DNA of 64,000 bases from Rubrivivax sp. (GTDB lineage Bacteria > Pseudomonadota > Gammaproteobacteria > Burkholderiales > Burkholderiaceae_C). The translations under genes were made by a program, and so were the position numbers. Below the pieces are notes generated by a model. That model worked only from the letters and a program-made list of their open reading frames with translations. It was not told the origin of the DNA and ran no database searches. Where the stretch lies: NCBI GenBank assembly GCA_018780805.1, contig JADMJD010000128.1, positions 17,095 to 81,094 on the forward strand. The letters are read 5' to 3'. Below are positions 1 through 7,669 of this stretch, piece after piece; within the stretch, counting starts at the first letter, position 1; each line of letters begins with the position of its first letter.

Positions 1-521
1 AGGTCCACGTCCAGGCTGGAAAAGGGTTCGTCCAGCAGCAGCAGCCGCGGCTGCGGCGCCAGCGCACGCGCCAGCGCGATGCGCTGCTGCTGGCCGCCGG
101 AGAGCTGGTGCGGCGCGCGTTTGGCGGCGTGCGCCAGGCCCACCAGGTCCAGCATGGCCTGCACGCGGGCCAGCCGCTCGGCGCGCGGCAGGTGGGCCAG
201 GCCGAAGCCGATGTTGTGTGCCACGCTGAGGTGCGGGAACAGCGCGTAGTCCTGGAACACCATGCCGATGCGGCGTTCTTCCGGCGGCAGGTGCAGGCCG
301 GTGGCGGCGTCGTCCAGCAGGTGGCCACCCACGCTGATGCGGCCGGCGCTGCAGCGTTCCAGCCCGGCCACGGCGCGCAGCAGCGAGGTCTTGCCGCAGC
401 CCGAGGGGCCGATCAACACGCCGATCTCGCCGGCCGCCAGGCCGAAGCTGGCGGCTTCGACTGCGGCGCGGCTGTCGCGCTTGCCGTAGCGCACGGTGAC
501 GGCATCGACCTGCAGGAACAT
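1..521 (-). CDS. fbpC: Iron-type ABC transporter ATP-binding protein (partial, 3' end outside window)
   Basis: Nucleotide-binding subunit of an FbpABC/Sfu-type importer, acting on the cytoplasmic face of the inner membrane to power uptake, probably of ferric iron. About 173 residues are visible. They carry Walker A GPSGCGKT (about residues 38-45), a Q-loop [10 protein letters not shown], the signature LSGGQQQR and Walker [13 protein letters not shown] close to the window edge. The C-terminal regulatory part lies outside the window. The ATG at 519-521 gives the usual start of the fold (strand, then the VRYG aromatic A-loop). The gene is head to head with the permease at 613, which is unusual because these subunits normally share an operon. 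The family is certain; the substrate (iron versus thiamine, spermidine or sulfate) is inferred from the permease type. Confidence 0.88.
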   Translation of the reverse strand, partial: MFLQVDAVTVRYGKRDSRAAVEAASFGLAAGEIGVLIGPSGCGKTSLLRAVAGLERCSAGRISVGGHLLDDAATGLHLPPEERRIGMVFQDYALFPHLSVAHNIGFGLAHLPRAERLARVQAMLDLVGLAHAAKRAPHQLSGGQQQRIALARALAPQPRLLLLDEPFSSLDVD

Positions 522-612
522 GGGCCTATCATAGCGACCGCGGCGGAATGAAACCCGTTCGCATCCATCGCCTTCGCGTCGTCGTCGTTTTCCCAAGCCG
601 TTCCACCCCGTC

Positions 613-2232
613 TTGCGCCGTCTGCTGACCTTGTTGTGCCTGCTGCTGGCGCTGCCCGTCCTGGGCGTCCTGGCGGCCTGGTTGGCGCTGGATGCTGCGG
701 CGCTGGCCACCTTGTCGCACCAGTTCGGCACCGTGCTTCCGGGCTATGCGCTGCAGTCGGCGGTGCTCACCGGGGGTGTGGCGCTGGGTGTGATGGTGCT
801 GGGCACGCTGACGGCGGCGGCCGTCACCCTCTTCGATTTCCCGGGCCGGCGTGTCTTCGAATGGGCGCTGCTGCTGCCGCTGGCGATGCCGGCCTACGTG
901 CTGGCCTACGCCTGGACCGACGCGCTGCAGTTCAGCGGCCCGCTGCAGACCGTGCTGCGGGCGGCCACCGGCGCCCAGGGCGCGCTGTGGCCTGACGTGC
1001 GCAGCCTGGGCGGCGCCATCGTGCTGTTTGTGCTGGTGCTGTACCCGTACGTCTACCTGCTCACGCGCACGGCGTTGGGTGAACGGGCGGCGCAGTTGCT
1101 GGAGGCGGCGCGCCTGCTGGGCGCCGGGCTGCGCCGCCGCACGCTGGGCATCGCACTGCCGCTGGCGCGGCCCGCCATCACGGCGGGCGTGGCGCTCGCG
1201 GTGATGGAGACGCTGGCCGATTACGGCGTCGGCGCCTATTTCGGCCTCACCACGTTTTCCACCGGCATCTTCAAGGCCTGGCTGGTGATGGACGACCGCG
1301 TGGCCGCGGCGCAGCTGGCCTCGGTTCTGCTGGTGGTGGTGGGCATGCTGCTGTGGGTGGAGCGGCGCGCGCAGCATCGCATGCGTTACACCACCACGCG
1401 CCGCAGCGGCGGCGCGGCCGAAGCCGAGCCGCTGCGCCTGCGCGGGGGGGCCGCGGCGCTGGCCGTCGTGGTCTGCGCGCTGCCGGTGCTGCTGGGTTTT
1501 GTGCTGCCGGTGGGCTGGCTGGGCTGGATGCTGGTGCAGGAAGTGCGCTACAGCGAGTTTGGCCTGCCGCTGGCGCGTTTTGCCGGCTGGGCCTGGGCCA
1601 GCTTCCGGCTGGCGGGCATGGCTGCGCTGCTGGCCACCGCGCTGGCGCTGGCGCTGGGTTTTGCGCTGCGGCCAGTGGGCGGCAGCGCCGGGCGCGGCAC
1701 GCTGGCGCCGGCGGCCGGGTTGCTGTCGCTGGGTTATGCGGTGCCGGGCGCGGTGATGGCGGTGGGCGTGCTGGCGCCCGTGGGCCTGCTGCAGGCGGCC
1801 TGGCCTGGCCTGCCGGTGACGGCGGTGGTCACCGGCACCGTCTTCGGCCTGGTGTTTGCGTACCTGGCGCGGTTCTCGGCCGTGGCGCTGCAGTCGGTGC
1901 AGGCCGGTTATGCCCGCATCAGCCCCAATGTCGATGAAACCGCGCGGCTGCTGGGCACCGGCCGGTGGCGGCTGTTCGGCCGCCTGCACCTGCCGCTGCT
2001 GCAGCGCTCGGCGGCCGCAGCGGCCCTGCTGGTGTTCGTGGACGTGATGAAGGAGCTGCCCGCCACCTTGATGTTGCGCCCCTTCGGCAGCGACACGCTG
2101 GCCGTGGTGGCCTACAACTTTGCGCGCGACGAACGCCTGGGCGAAGCCGCCCTGCCGTCGCTGGCCATCGTGGTGGTGGGGCTGATCCCGGTGCTGCTGC
2201 TGTCGCGGGCGATGCGCGCCGAGCGGCGCTGA
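613..2232 (+). CDS. fbpB: Iron-type ABC transporter permease, fused two-domain (FbpB/SfuB-like)
   Basis: Inner-membrane permease of 539 residues formed by two BPD_transp_1 halves, as in FbpB/SfuB/ThiP. Each half has an EAA cytoplasmic loop that contacts the ATPase: EAARLLGAG near residue 170 and [10 protein letters not shown] near residue 440. Many Leu/Val/Ala-rich membrane helices are visible. A TTG start at 613 is taken because no ATG or GTG exists in this frame between the upstream in-frame stop at 532 and this point; no strong Shine-Dalgarno is visible, so the exact start is uncertain. The partner ATPase is divergent 91 bp away. No periplasmic binding protein is in the window; it may lie beyond the left edge. 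Iron is the likeliest substrate but is inferred. Confidence 0.85.
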   Translation: MRRLLTLLCLLLALPVLGVLAAWLALDAAALATLSHQFGTVLPGYALQSAVLTGGVALGVMVLGTLTAAAVTLFDFPGRRVFEWALLLPLAMPAYVLAYAWTDALQFSGPLQTVLRAATGAQGALWPDVRSLGGAIVLFVLVLYPYVYLLTRTALGERAAQLLEAARLLGAGLRRRTLGIALPLARPAITAGVALAVMETLADYGVGAYFGLTTFSTGIFKAWLVMDDRVAAAQLASVLLVVVGMLLWVERRAQHRMRYTTTRRSGGAAEAEPLRLRGGAAALAVVVCALPVLLGFVLPVGWLGWMLVQEVRYSEFGLPLARFAGWAWASFRLAGMAALLATALALALGFALRPVGGSAGRGTLAPAAGLLSLGYAVPGAVMAVGVLAPVGLLQAAWPGLPVTAVVTGTVFGLVFAYLARFSAVALQSVQAGYARISPNVDETARLLGTGRWRLFGRLHLPLLQRSAAAAALLVFVDVMKELPATLMLRPFGSDTLAVVAYNFARDERLGEAALPSLAIVVVGLIPVLLLSRAMRAERR

Positions 2233-2346
2233 CCACGCGCCCCGGCCGGGGCGCTTGTAACCTGCCCCGCCGGGGCGCAGGCGCCGGCCGCCGGAAATTC
2301 TGCCGGGGCCCATGTATCGGCCGGCGAGGCAGGTGCTCTGTGCGGC
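2233..2346. other. Intergenic segment with GC-rich dyads before the polysaccharide operon
   Basis: This 114-bp gap separates the permease from wecB. It contains a perfect 18-bp palindrome at 2237-2254 and a second GC-rich dyad-rich stretch right after it (about 2263-2295). Neither is followed by a T-tract, so a classical intrinsic terminator cannot be claimed. No convincing -35/-10 pair is visible, although the operon promoter should be here unless transcription reads through from the permease. Confidence 0.4.
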
Positions 2347-3465
2347 ATGACGCTGCAACCGCCTGCCCCCACCGTGCACCTCGTGGCCGGTGCACGGCCG
2401 AACTTCATGAAGGTGGCGCCCATCATCCGGGCGCTTCAGGCCGATGGCCAGCTGGGCTGGCGCCTGGTGCACACCGGTCAGCACTTCGACCACAACATGA
2501 GTGGTGTGTTCTTCCGCGAACTGGGCATCCCGGAGCCGGACACCCGGTTTGACTGCGGCGGCGGCACCCATGCGGCGCAGACCGCACGGGTGATGGAGGC
2601 CTTCGAAGCCCACTGCCGCGACACCCGGCCCGACGCCGTGCTGGTGGTGGGCGATGTCAATTCCACACTGGCCTGTGCGCTGGTGGCGCGCAAGGCCGGC
2701 ATCCCGGTGGCGCATGTCGAAGCCGGTTTGCGCAGCGGCGACATGGCGATGCCGGAAGAGATCAACCGCCGCGCCACCGACGCCATCTGCAACTGGTTCT
2801 TCGCGACCGAGCCGGCCGGTGTGCAGCACCTGCTGCGCGAGGGGCATGCAGCGGCCGATATCTTCCACGTCGGCCACGTCATGGCCGACAACCTCATCCA
2901 CCAGGTGCAGCAGCTGCAGCAGACGCCGACCTCGGCGCTGGAGTCGCATGACCTGAAGACCCGCCTGGGCCCGCACTACGGGGTGGTCACGCTGCACCGG
3001 CCCGCCAACGTGGACGACCCGCAGGCGCTGGCCGGCATGGTGGCGGCCCTGAACCGCATCGCGCAAGAGCTGCCGCTGGCCTTTCCGGTGCATCCGCGCA
3101 CGCGGCTGATGCTGGAGCGCTCGGGCCTCGTGCTGGCGGCCGGTGTGCACCTGCTGCCACCCCAGGCCTACATGAGCTTCCTGCACCTGTGGAAGGACGC
3201 CGCCGTCGTCATCACCGACAGCGGTGGCCTGCAGGAGGAAACCACCGTGCTGGGCGTGCCCTGCATCACGGCACGCGACAACACCGAGCGCCCCGTGACG
3301 GTGGACGAAGGCAGCAACACCCTGGCGGGCACCGACCCGGCGCAGATCGTGGCGCTGGTCATGGACACCTTGCGCACCGGTGGCAAACGCGGCCAGCGCC
3401 CGGCGCTGTGGGACGGGCAAGCCGCCGTGCGCATCGTGCAACACCTGAAGGAGCGCATGGCATGA
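2347..3465 (+). CDS. wecB: UDP-N-acetylglucosamine 2-epimerase (non-hydrolysing)
   Basis: Interconverts UDP-GlcNAc and UDP-ManNAc in the cytoplasm, giving the precursor for ManNAc or ManNAcA residues of surface polysaccharides. The 372 residues match the usual length of the family. Visible motifs are ARPNFMK near the N-terminus, HTGQHFD (about residue 41), GDVNSTLA, HVEAGLRS, VTLHRPANVD, and the UDP-binding C-terminal SGGLQEET followed by NTERP. The ATG at 2347 is followed by a short Pro-rich lead-in. The TGA at 3463-3465 overlaps an ATG at 3462 (ATGA), coupling it to the next gene. It is the first gene of the polysaccharide operon that runs to 12799. Confidence 0.96.
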   Translation: MTLQPPAPTVHLVAGARPNFMKVAPIIRALQADGQLGWRLVHTGQHFDHNMSGVFFRELGIPEPDTRFDCGGGTHAAQTARVMEAFEAHCRDTRPDAVLVVGDVNSTLACALVARKAGIPVAHVEAGLRSGDMAMPEEINRRATDAICNWFFATEPAGVQHLLREGHAAADIFHVGHVMADNLIHQVQQLQQTPTSALESHDLKTRLGPHYGVVTLHRPANVDDPQALAGMVAALNRIAQELPLAFPVHPRTRLMLERSGLVLAAGVHLLPPQAYMSFLHLWKDAAVVITDSGGLQEETTVLGVPCITARDNTERPVTVDEGSNTLAGTDPAQIVALVMDTLRTGGKRGQRPALWDGQAAVRIVQHLKERMA

Positions 3466-3581
3466 GCACGCCGGGCCGTCCCAAGGGCGAATTCCGGAGT
3501 GCGCAGCACGAAGGTACTCCATTGAGCACGCCGGGCCGTCCCAAGGGCGAATTCCGGAGTGCGCAGCGCGAAGGTACTCCA
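3462..3581 (+). repeat. Two 60-bp tandem in-frame repeats, each carrying an SD-like sequence and a start codon
   Basis: Two copies of a 60-bp unit (3462-3521 and 3522-3581) differ at only one base inside the unit (CAC versus CGC near the end) and at the start codon. Unit 1 begins with ATG overlapping the wecB stop; unit 2 begins with TTG; the base after unit 2 begins the ATG of the glycosyltransferase core. Each unit ends in GAAGGTACTCC, placing a GAAGG Shine-Dalgarno-like sequence about 8 nt before the next start codon. Both units are open in the wecG frame and encode a 20-residue peptide with the core GRPKGEFRSAQ. Confidence 0.9.
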
Positions 3582-4406
3582 ATGAATGAACCACGCATCA
3601 GCCTGATGGGCTGTCTGATCGACAACCTGACGATGGCGGAGACGGTCGACAAGGTGGCGGGCTTCATCGCCTCCGGCCAGCCGCACCAGCATGTGGTGGT
3701 CAACGTCGACAAACTCGTCAAGGCGCAGAAGGACCCGGCGCTGCGCGACATCATCAACCGCTGCGACCTGGTCAACGCCGACGGCATGCCTGTGGTCTGG
3801 GCGTCCCGCTGGCTGGGGCGGCCGTTGAAGGCCCGTGTCACCGGTGTCGACCTCTTCGATGCCTTGATGGTGCAAGCCGCCGCGCGTGGCTGGCGTGTCT
3901 TTCTGCTCGGTGCGCGCGAAGAGGTGGTGATGGCGGTGCGCGACAAGTACGCCGAGCGCTTTCCGACCCTGCAGTTTGCCGGCGCGCGCAACGGCTACTG
4001 GTCGGCCGACCAAGAGCCGCAAGTGGTTGAGGAGGTGCGTGCCGCGCGTGCCGACCTGCTGTTCGTGGCCATCAGCTCGCCGTACAAGGAGCGTTTTCTG
4101 GGCACCTGGCAGGCCCACATGCGGGTGCCCTTTGCGATGGGTGTCGGCGGCACCTTCGATGTGGCGGCGGGCAAGGTCAAACGCGCGCCGGTCTGGATGC
4201 AGCAGTCCGGGCTGGAGTGGTTCTACCGCTTCCTGCAGGAGCCGCGTCGCATGTTCCGCCGCTACTTCATCGAAGACATGGGCTTCATGCGCCTGCTGGC
4301 GCGTGAGTGGTGGCAGGCCCGTCGGCAGACCCGTCGGCAAGTCCGCCAGCAGGGTGGTGATGCAGCCGCCGCCGGGCCAGTGCCGCTGGAGCACAAAGGG
4401 CGATGA
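3582..4406 (+). CDS. wecG: WecG/TagA/CpsF-family glycosyltransferase
   Basis: Membrane-associated transferase of the WecG/TagA (GT26) family. Relatives move ManNAc(A) from UDP-sugar onto a GlcNAc-lipid carrier in enterobacterial common antigen or wall teichoic acid synthesis, which fits the wecB immediately upstream. Of the 274 residues from this start, visible family motifs are NVDKLVKAQ, LVNADGMPVVW, TGVDLF, VFLLGA and GVGGTFDVAAGKVKRAP. The basic amphipathic C-terminus with many Arg resembles the membrane-docking tail of TagA. ATG 3582 sits where the family homology begins and has GAAGG 8 nt upstream. The frame is also open back to ATG 3462, so a 314-residue form with two repeat peptides at the N-terminus is possible. 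It overlaps the next gene by ATGA at 4403. Confidence 0.9.
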   Translation: MNEPRISLMGCLIDNLTMAETVDKVAGFIASGQPHQHVVVNVDKLVKAQKDPALRDIINRCDLVNADGMPVVWASRWLGRPLKARVTGVDLFDALMVQAAARGWRVFLLGAREEVVMAVRDKYAERFPTLQFAGARNGYWSADQEPQVVEEVRAARADLLFVAISSPYKERFLGTWQAHMRVPFAMGVGGTFDVAAGKVKRAPVWMQQSGLEWFYRFLQEPRRMFRRYFIEDMGFMRLLAREWWQARRQTRRQVRQQGGDAAAAGPVPLEHKGR

Positions 4407-5449
4407 ACATCGTCCTGTCGCTGGACTACGAGGTCTATTTCGGCCGCCGCACCGGCTCGGTCGAACGCTCGCTGATCGCGCCGACGCAGGCGCTGCTGGC
4501 ACTGGCGGCGCGCTACCGCGTGCCGCTGGTGTTTTTTGTCGATGTGCTCTACCTGCAGGCCCTGCAGGACGCGGCCCGCGCACACGCCGGGCCGCGCAAG
4601 GACCTGGCGCGCATCCAGCGCCAGCTGGCCGCCTGCGTGCACGGCGGCCACGAGTTGCAGCTGCACCTGCACCCACATTGGGTGGATGCCCGGTGGTCTG
4701 ACGACGGCTGGCAGATGGACATGCGGCGCTACCGCCTGCACGACTTCGCGCGCGACCAGATCCATGGCTTGGTGCAAACGGGGGTCGACACCCTGCGCTG
4801 TTTCACCGGCCGCGTCAGCGCATTCCGCGCCGGTGGCTGGTGTCTGCAGCCCTTTGAAGCTTTGCACGATGCGCTGTTGGCGGCCGGCATCGCCATCGAC
4901 AGCACGGTGTTTGCAGGCGGCTACCAACACGGGGCCGGGCATGACTTTGACTTCCGACGCGCGCCACCGCTGAGCCGCTGGCGCTTCGACCGCGACCCGC
5001 TGGTGCCGGCAGCGCAGGGCCGGTTCCTGGAGGTGCCGATCGCCAGCCACCTGGTGGGCCCAGGCTTCTATTGGCGGCTGGCCCTGGCCCGTCGGCTGAA
5101 GCAGGCCCACCACCGGCCGCTGGGCGACGGGTCGGCCATGGCGCTGGGGCGTCAGGACCTGGCGCGCAAGCTGCTCTGGCCCAGCACCAGCGTGGTGTCC
5201 ATCGACGGCTTGAAGGCTGACTTCCTGGAGGCCGCGTACCGCCGCTACCGCGCCCTGGGCCACGCGGACTTCGTGGTCATTGGCCACCCCAAGGCGGTGA
5301 CGCCGCACTCGCTGCAAAGGCTGGACGACTTTCTGGCCCGGCACGTGGACGAAAATTTCTGCGGCCTCAACGCCTGCGTTGACGGCCACTCCGCGGTGCA
5401 GGTCGACCGCTGCCGGCCCGCGGCCGGTCCGCTGCGTTGGGTGGCATGA
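4403..5449 (+). CDS. Polysaccharide deacetylase-like (NodB-fold) protein
   Basis: A 348-residue protein resembling the CE4/NodB carbohydrate esterases, likely acting on acetylated sugars of the polysaccharide or of a precursor. Family landmarks are visible in order: an Asp in LSLDYEVYF near the N-terminus (motif 1), a His-rich metal-site candidate HELQLHLHPHW near residue 85 (motif 2, more His-rich than the classical H-S/T-xxx-H), FRAGGW near residue 140 (motif 3) and GHPKAV near residue 296 (a motif 5-like His). No signal peptide is visible, so it may act in the cytoplasm. It starts with an ATGA overlap on wecG and ends with an ATGA overlap on the next gene. The precise substrate is unknown. 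Confidence 0.75.
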   Translation: MNIVLSLDYEVYFGRRTGSVERSLIAPTQALLALAARYRVPLVFFVDVLYLQALQDAARAHAGPRKDLARIQRQLAACVHGGHELQLHLHPHWVDARWSDDGWQMDMRRYRLHDFARDQIHGLVQTGVDTLRCFTGRVSAFRAGGWCLQPFEALHDALLAAGIAIDSTVFAGGYQHGAGHDFDFRRAPPLSRWRFDRDPLVPAAQGRFLEVPIASHLVGPGFYWRLALARRLKQAHHRPLGDGSAMALGRQDLARKLLWPSTSVVSIDGLKADFLEAAYRRYRALGHADFVVIGHPKAVTPHSLQRLDDFLARHVDENFCGLNACVDGHSAVQVDRCRPAAGPLRWVA

Positions 5450-6843
5450 CAGCGCTGCGCGTGCGCCGTGTGGCCGGCATCGGCGGCCCGCCGCTGGCGC
5501 TGGCCTTGGCCTGGTGCATTCCCGGCGCGGCGCTGCTGTGGGCGATCAGCCTGTGGCGGCCGCCCACCAGCCTGGCCGAGGCCGCACTCACCTTGGCCGC
5601 TGTGGTGCTGCCTGCCTGCGCCCTGTGGTGGGTGGCGCGGGCGGGCCAGCAGGCCGGTCTGGCGCTGGCCAGCCTGGCGGGCGTGGTGGTGCTGTTGTCC
5701 GACGCCACGCTGCGGCCCGGAACGGGTGGCACCAGTGCCGGGCTGGATGCCCAGAGTGTCCTGAAGTTCGGCCTCTGGTCCCTGGGCCTGTTGCTTTTGT
5801 TCTGGCGCCGCCAGGTCGTGCTGGCGGCCCTGCGCCACCCACCCTGTGCGGCCTTGGCGGCGTTGGTGGTCTGGAGCCTGTGCAGCGCGCTGTGGTCGAT
5901 CACACCGGCCTACTCGGCCGCCGCGGCCCTGGCCCTGGCCGGTGTTTGGGTGCTGGCCACGGTGTTTGCAGCCGGGTTCACCCGGCGCCAGGGTACAGCG
6001 GTCATTGCGCTGGCGCTGGTGGGCACGCTGGTCGCGTCGTTGGTCTTGTACCTGCTGGTGCCTGCCCGTGCGCTGACGGTCACCGAGGGTGGCTTGAACC
6101 TGCGCCTGAGCGGCGTCTACGGCAGCCCCAACAACCTGGGCCGTGCCGCGGCCCTGGCCGCCCTGCTGGTGTTGATGTCCGTCGGTGCACTCAGGCGCTG
6201 GCAAGGGGCTGCGGTGCTGCTGCTGGCCCTGCCGCTGTGCGCCACCTGCCTGCTGATGTCGGGCAACCGCGGTGCCGCGCTGGCGCTGGTTGGGGCCTGG
6301 GGTGTCTACCTGCTGGCCGGCCGGCCCTGGCAGCTGGCGCTGGCCGCCTTGACGCTGCTGTTCAGCGTGGCCGTGTTGGCGCTGGCGCCGGAGCTGCGTG
6401 CCGATCTGGCCGGTTTGTTGTCACGCTCGGGCCGGCGCAACGAGATCACCACCCTCACGGGCCGCACCGACATCTGGGCCGCCGTGATCGGCCTGATCCG
6501 TGAGGCGCCGCTGCTGGGCCATGGTTTTGCATCCACCCGCGAGCTCTTGCCCGCCGCCTGGTGGACGGCCTACGGCTGGACCACGACCTCGGCGCATAAC
6601 CTGTGGCTGCAGGTGGCCGTGACCACCGGCTTCGTCGGCCTGGCCTTGCTGCTGCTGGGCCAGCTGGCCTGGGCCTGGCAGGCCCTGCATCGGCCCCAGC
6701 CCGCACGGGACGCCGTCTTCGTGTTCGTGCTGGTCATCGGCCTGCTGGAGTCGAGTGCCGGTGGGCCGTCGGTGAACCTGCTGAGCTTTGTGCTGGCCTG
6801 GGCGGCCGCGCCTGGCCTGCAGGAGGCACGGCGCCATGCTTGA
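5446..6843 (+). CDS. O-antigen ligase / polysaccharide polymerase family membrane protein (Wzy/WaaL-like)
   Basis: A 465-residue polytopic inner-membrane protein with about 11-12 hydrophobic segments. A large periplasmic loop lies between about residues 320 and 390 and contains TGRTDIW, LGHGF and SAHNLWLQ (about residue 382); the loop His is a hallmark of the Wzy_C/WaaL superfamily. Such proteins polymerise or ligate lipid-linked oligosaccharides at the periplasmic face. Whether this one is polymerase or ligase cannot be told from sequence. ATG 5446 overlaps the previous stop (ATGA) and is preferred over a TTG nine bases earlier. It overlaps the following gene by 8 bp. Confidence 0.85.
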   Translation: MTALRVRRVAGIGGPPLALALAWCIPGAALLWAISLWRPPTSLAEAALTLAAVVLPACALWWVARAGQQAGLALASLAGVVVLLSDATLRPGTGGTSAGLDAQSVLKFGLWSLGLLLLFWRRQVVLAALRHPPCAALAALVVWSLCSALWSITPAYSAAAALALAGVWVLATVFAAGFTRRQGTAVIALALVGTLVASLVLYLLVPARALTVTEGGLNLRLSGVYGSPNNLGRAAALAALLVLMSVGALRRWQGAAVLLLALPLCATCLLMSGNRGAALALVGAWGVYLLAGRPWQLALAALTLLFSVAVLALAPELRADLAGLLSRSGRRNEITTLTGRTDIWAAVIGLIREAPLLGHGFASTRELLPAAWWTAYGWTTTSAHNLWLQVAVTTGFVGLALLLLGQLAWAWQALHRPQPARDAVFVFVLVIGLLESSAGGPSVNLLSFVLAWAAAPGLQEARRHA

Positions 6844-7669
6844 CGCTACCGGGTGCCGGCGCCGGGCCCTGGCCTGGATGCTGTGGGGGGGCACGACGGC
6901 CGGCACCGCCCAAGGTGCACTGAACGCACCGCGTCCACCGCGCCAGTGGCACAGCGCGTTCCAGCAGCGCCTGGCCGACTGGGGCCCCGCCGTGTCGGGC
7001 TGGGGCTTCGACAACCACCGCTGGTTGGCCGAACCCGGTGTGCCGGGGCAACTGCTGCGGGTGTTGTTGCGGCAGGGCAGCATCGACCCCGGCTCCATGC
7101 TGCGCCGCGGGCTGCCGCGCTCCGGCACCGGTTTCAAGGCGCCGGTGCTGCAGCCTGGTGCCGATGCCGCCACGCTGCGCTACCGCGTGCGCTTCCCGGC
7201 TGACTTCGATTTTGTGCGTGGTGGCAAGCTGCCGGGCCTGTACGGCGGGCGCGGCAACTCCGGCGGCGCCATCCCGTCGGGCCGCGACGGGTTTTCGCTG
7301 CGGCTGATGTGGCGCAGCCAAGGCGATGCCGAGGTCTACGCCTACCTGCCCACCAGCCAGGGGCATGGCAGCTCGCTGCTGCGCGGCCAGGCGCGCTTCA
7401 CACCCGGCCGCTGGCACGAGGTGCAACAGACCGTCGTGCTTAACCGCCCGGGTGAGAACAACGGCCGCGTCGAACTGCGGCTGGACGGGCAACTGGCGGG
7501 CGTGGCCACGGGCCTGCGCTTGCGCGACGTGCCGGAACTGCACATCGACGGCGTGTTCTTCGAGGTCTTCTTCGGCGGCAACGACGACACCTGGGCCGCA
7601 CGCGCCGACACCCATGTGGACTTTGCGTCCTTCATGCTGGTGGCGCACACGCTGGAGCAGCGGCCGTGA
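6836..7669 (+). CDS. Polysaccharide lyase family 14-like secreted protein
   Basis: A 277-residue protein resembling the PL14 fold (alginate and glucuronan lyases, a beta-jelly roll). Visible family-like features are FDFVRGGKLPGLYGG near residue 130, GRDGFSLRLMW, EVYAYLPTSQ and a C-terminal jelly-roll strand FFEVFFGGNDDTW. An Arg-rich N-terminus followed by ALAWMLWGGTTAGTAQG looks like a Tat- or Sec-type signal peptide. Beta-elimination needs uronic acids, and a UDP-HexNAc dehydrogenase is encoded in the same operon, so the natural reading is cleavage or length control of the operon's own polymer. It starts 8 bp inside the previous gene and its TGA overlaps a GTG start of the flippase gene. 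The fold is likely; the substrate is inferred. Confidence 0.7.
   Translation: MLDATGCRRRALAWMLWGGTTAGTAQGALNAPRPPRQWHSAFQQRLADWGPAVSGWGFDNHRWLAEPGVPGQLLRVLLRQGSIDPGSMLRRGLPRSGTGFKAPVLQPGADAATLRYRVRFPADFDFVRGGKLPGLYGGRGNSGGAIPSGRDGFSLRLMWRSQGDAEVYAYLPTSQGHGSSLLRGQARFTPGRWHEVQQTVVLNRPGENNGRVELRLDGQLAGVATGLRLRDVPELHIDGVFFEVFFGGNDDTWAARADTHVDFASFMLVAHTLEQRP

Noticed and set aside
2237..2254. Intrinsic terminator at the GC palindrome after the permease
   Set aside because: No T-tract follows on either strand and the stem has no natural loop, so termination is not supported.
3462..3581. CRISPR-like array or transposon for the two 60-bp repeats
   Set aside because: Repeats are directly adjacent with no variable spacers, there are just two units, and they are coding in frame; there are no inverted ends.
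529..3594. A 1021-codon open frame on the minus strand over the permease and wecB genes
   Set aside because: It is antisense to two genes with clear protein motifs, and its product is His/Gln/Arg-rich low complexity, as expected for an accidental frame in GC-rich DNA. It also spans the tandem repeats.
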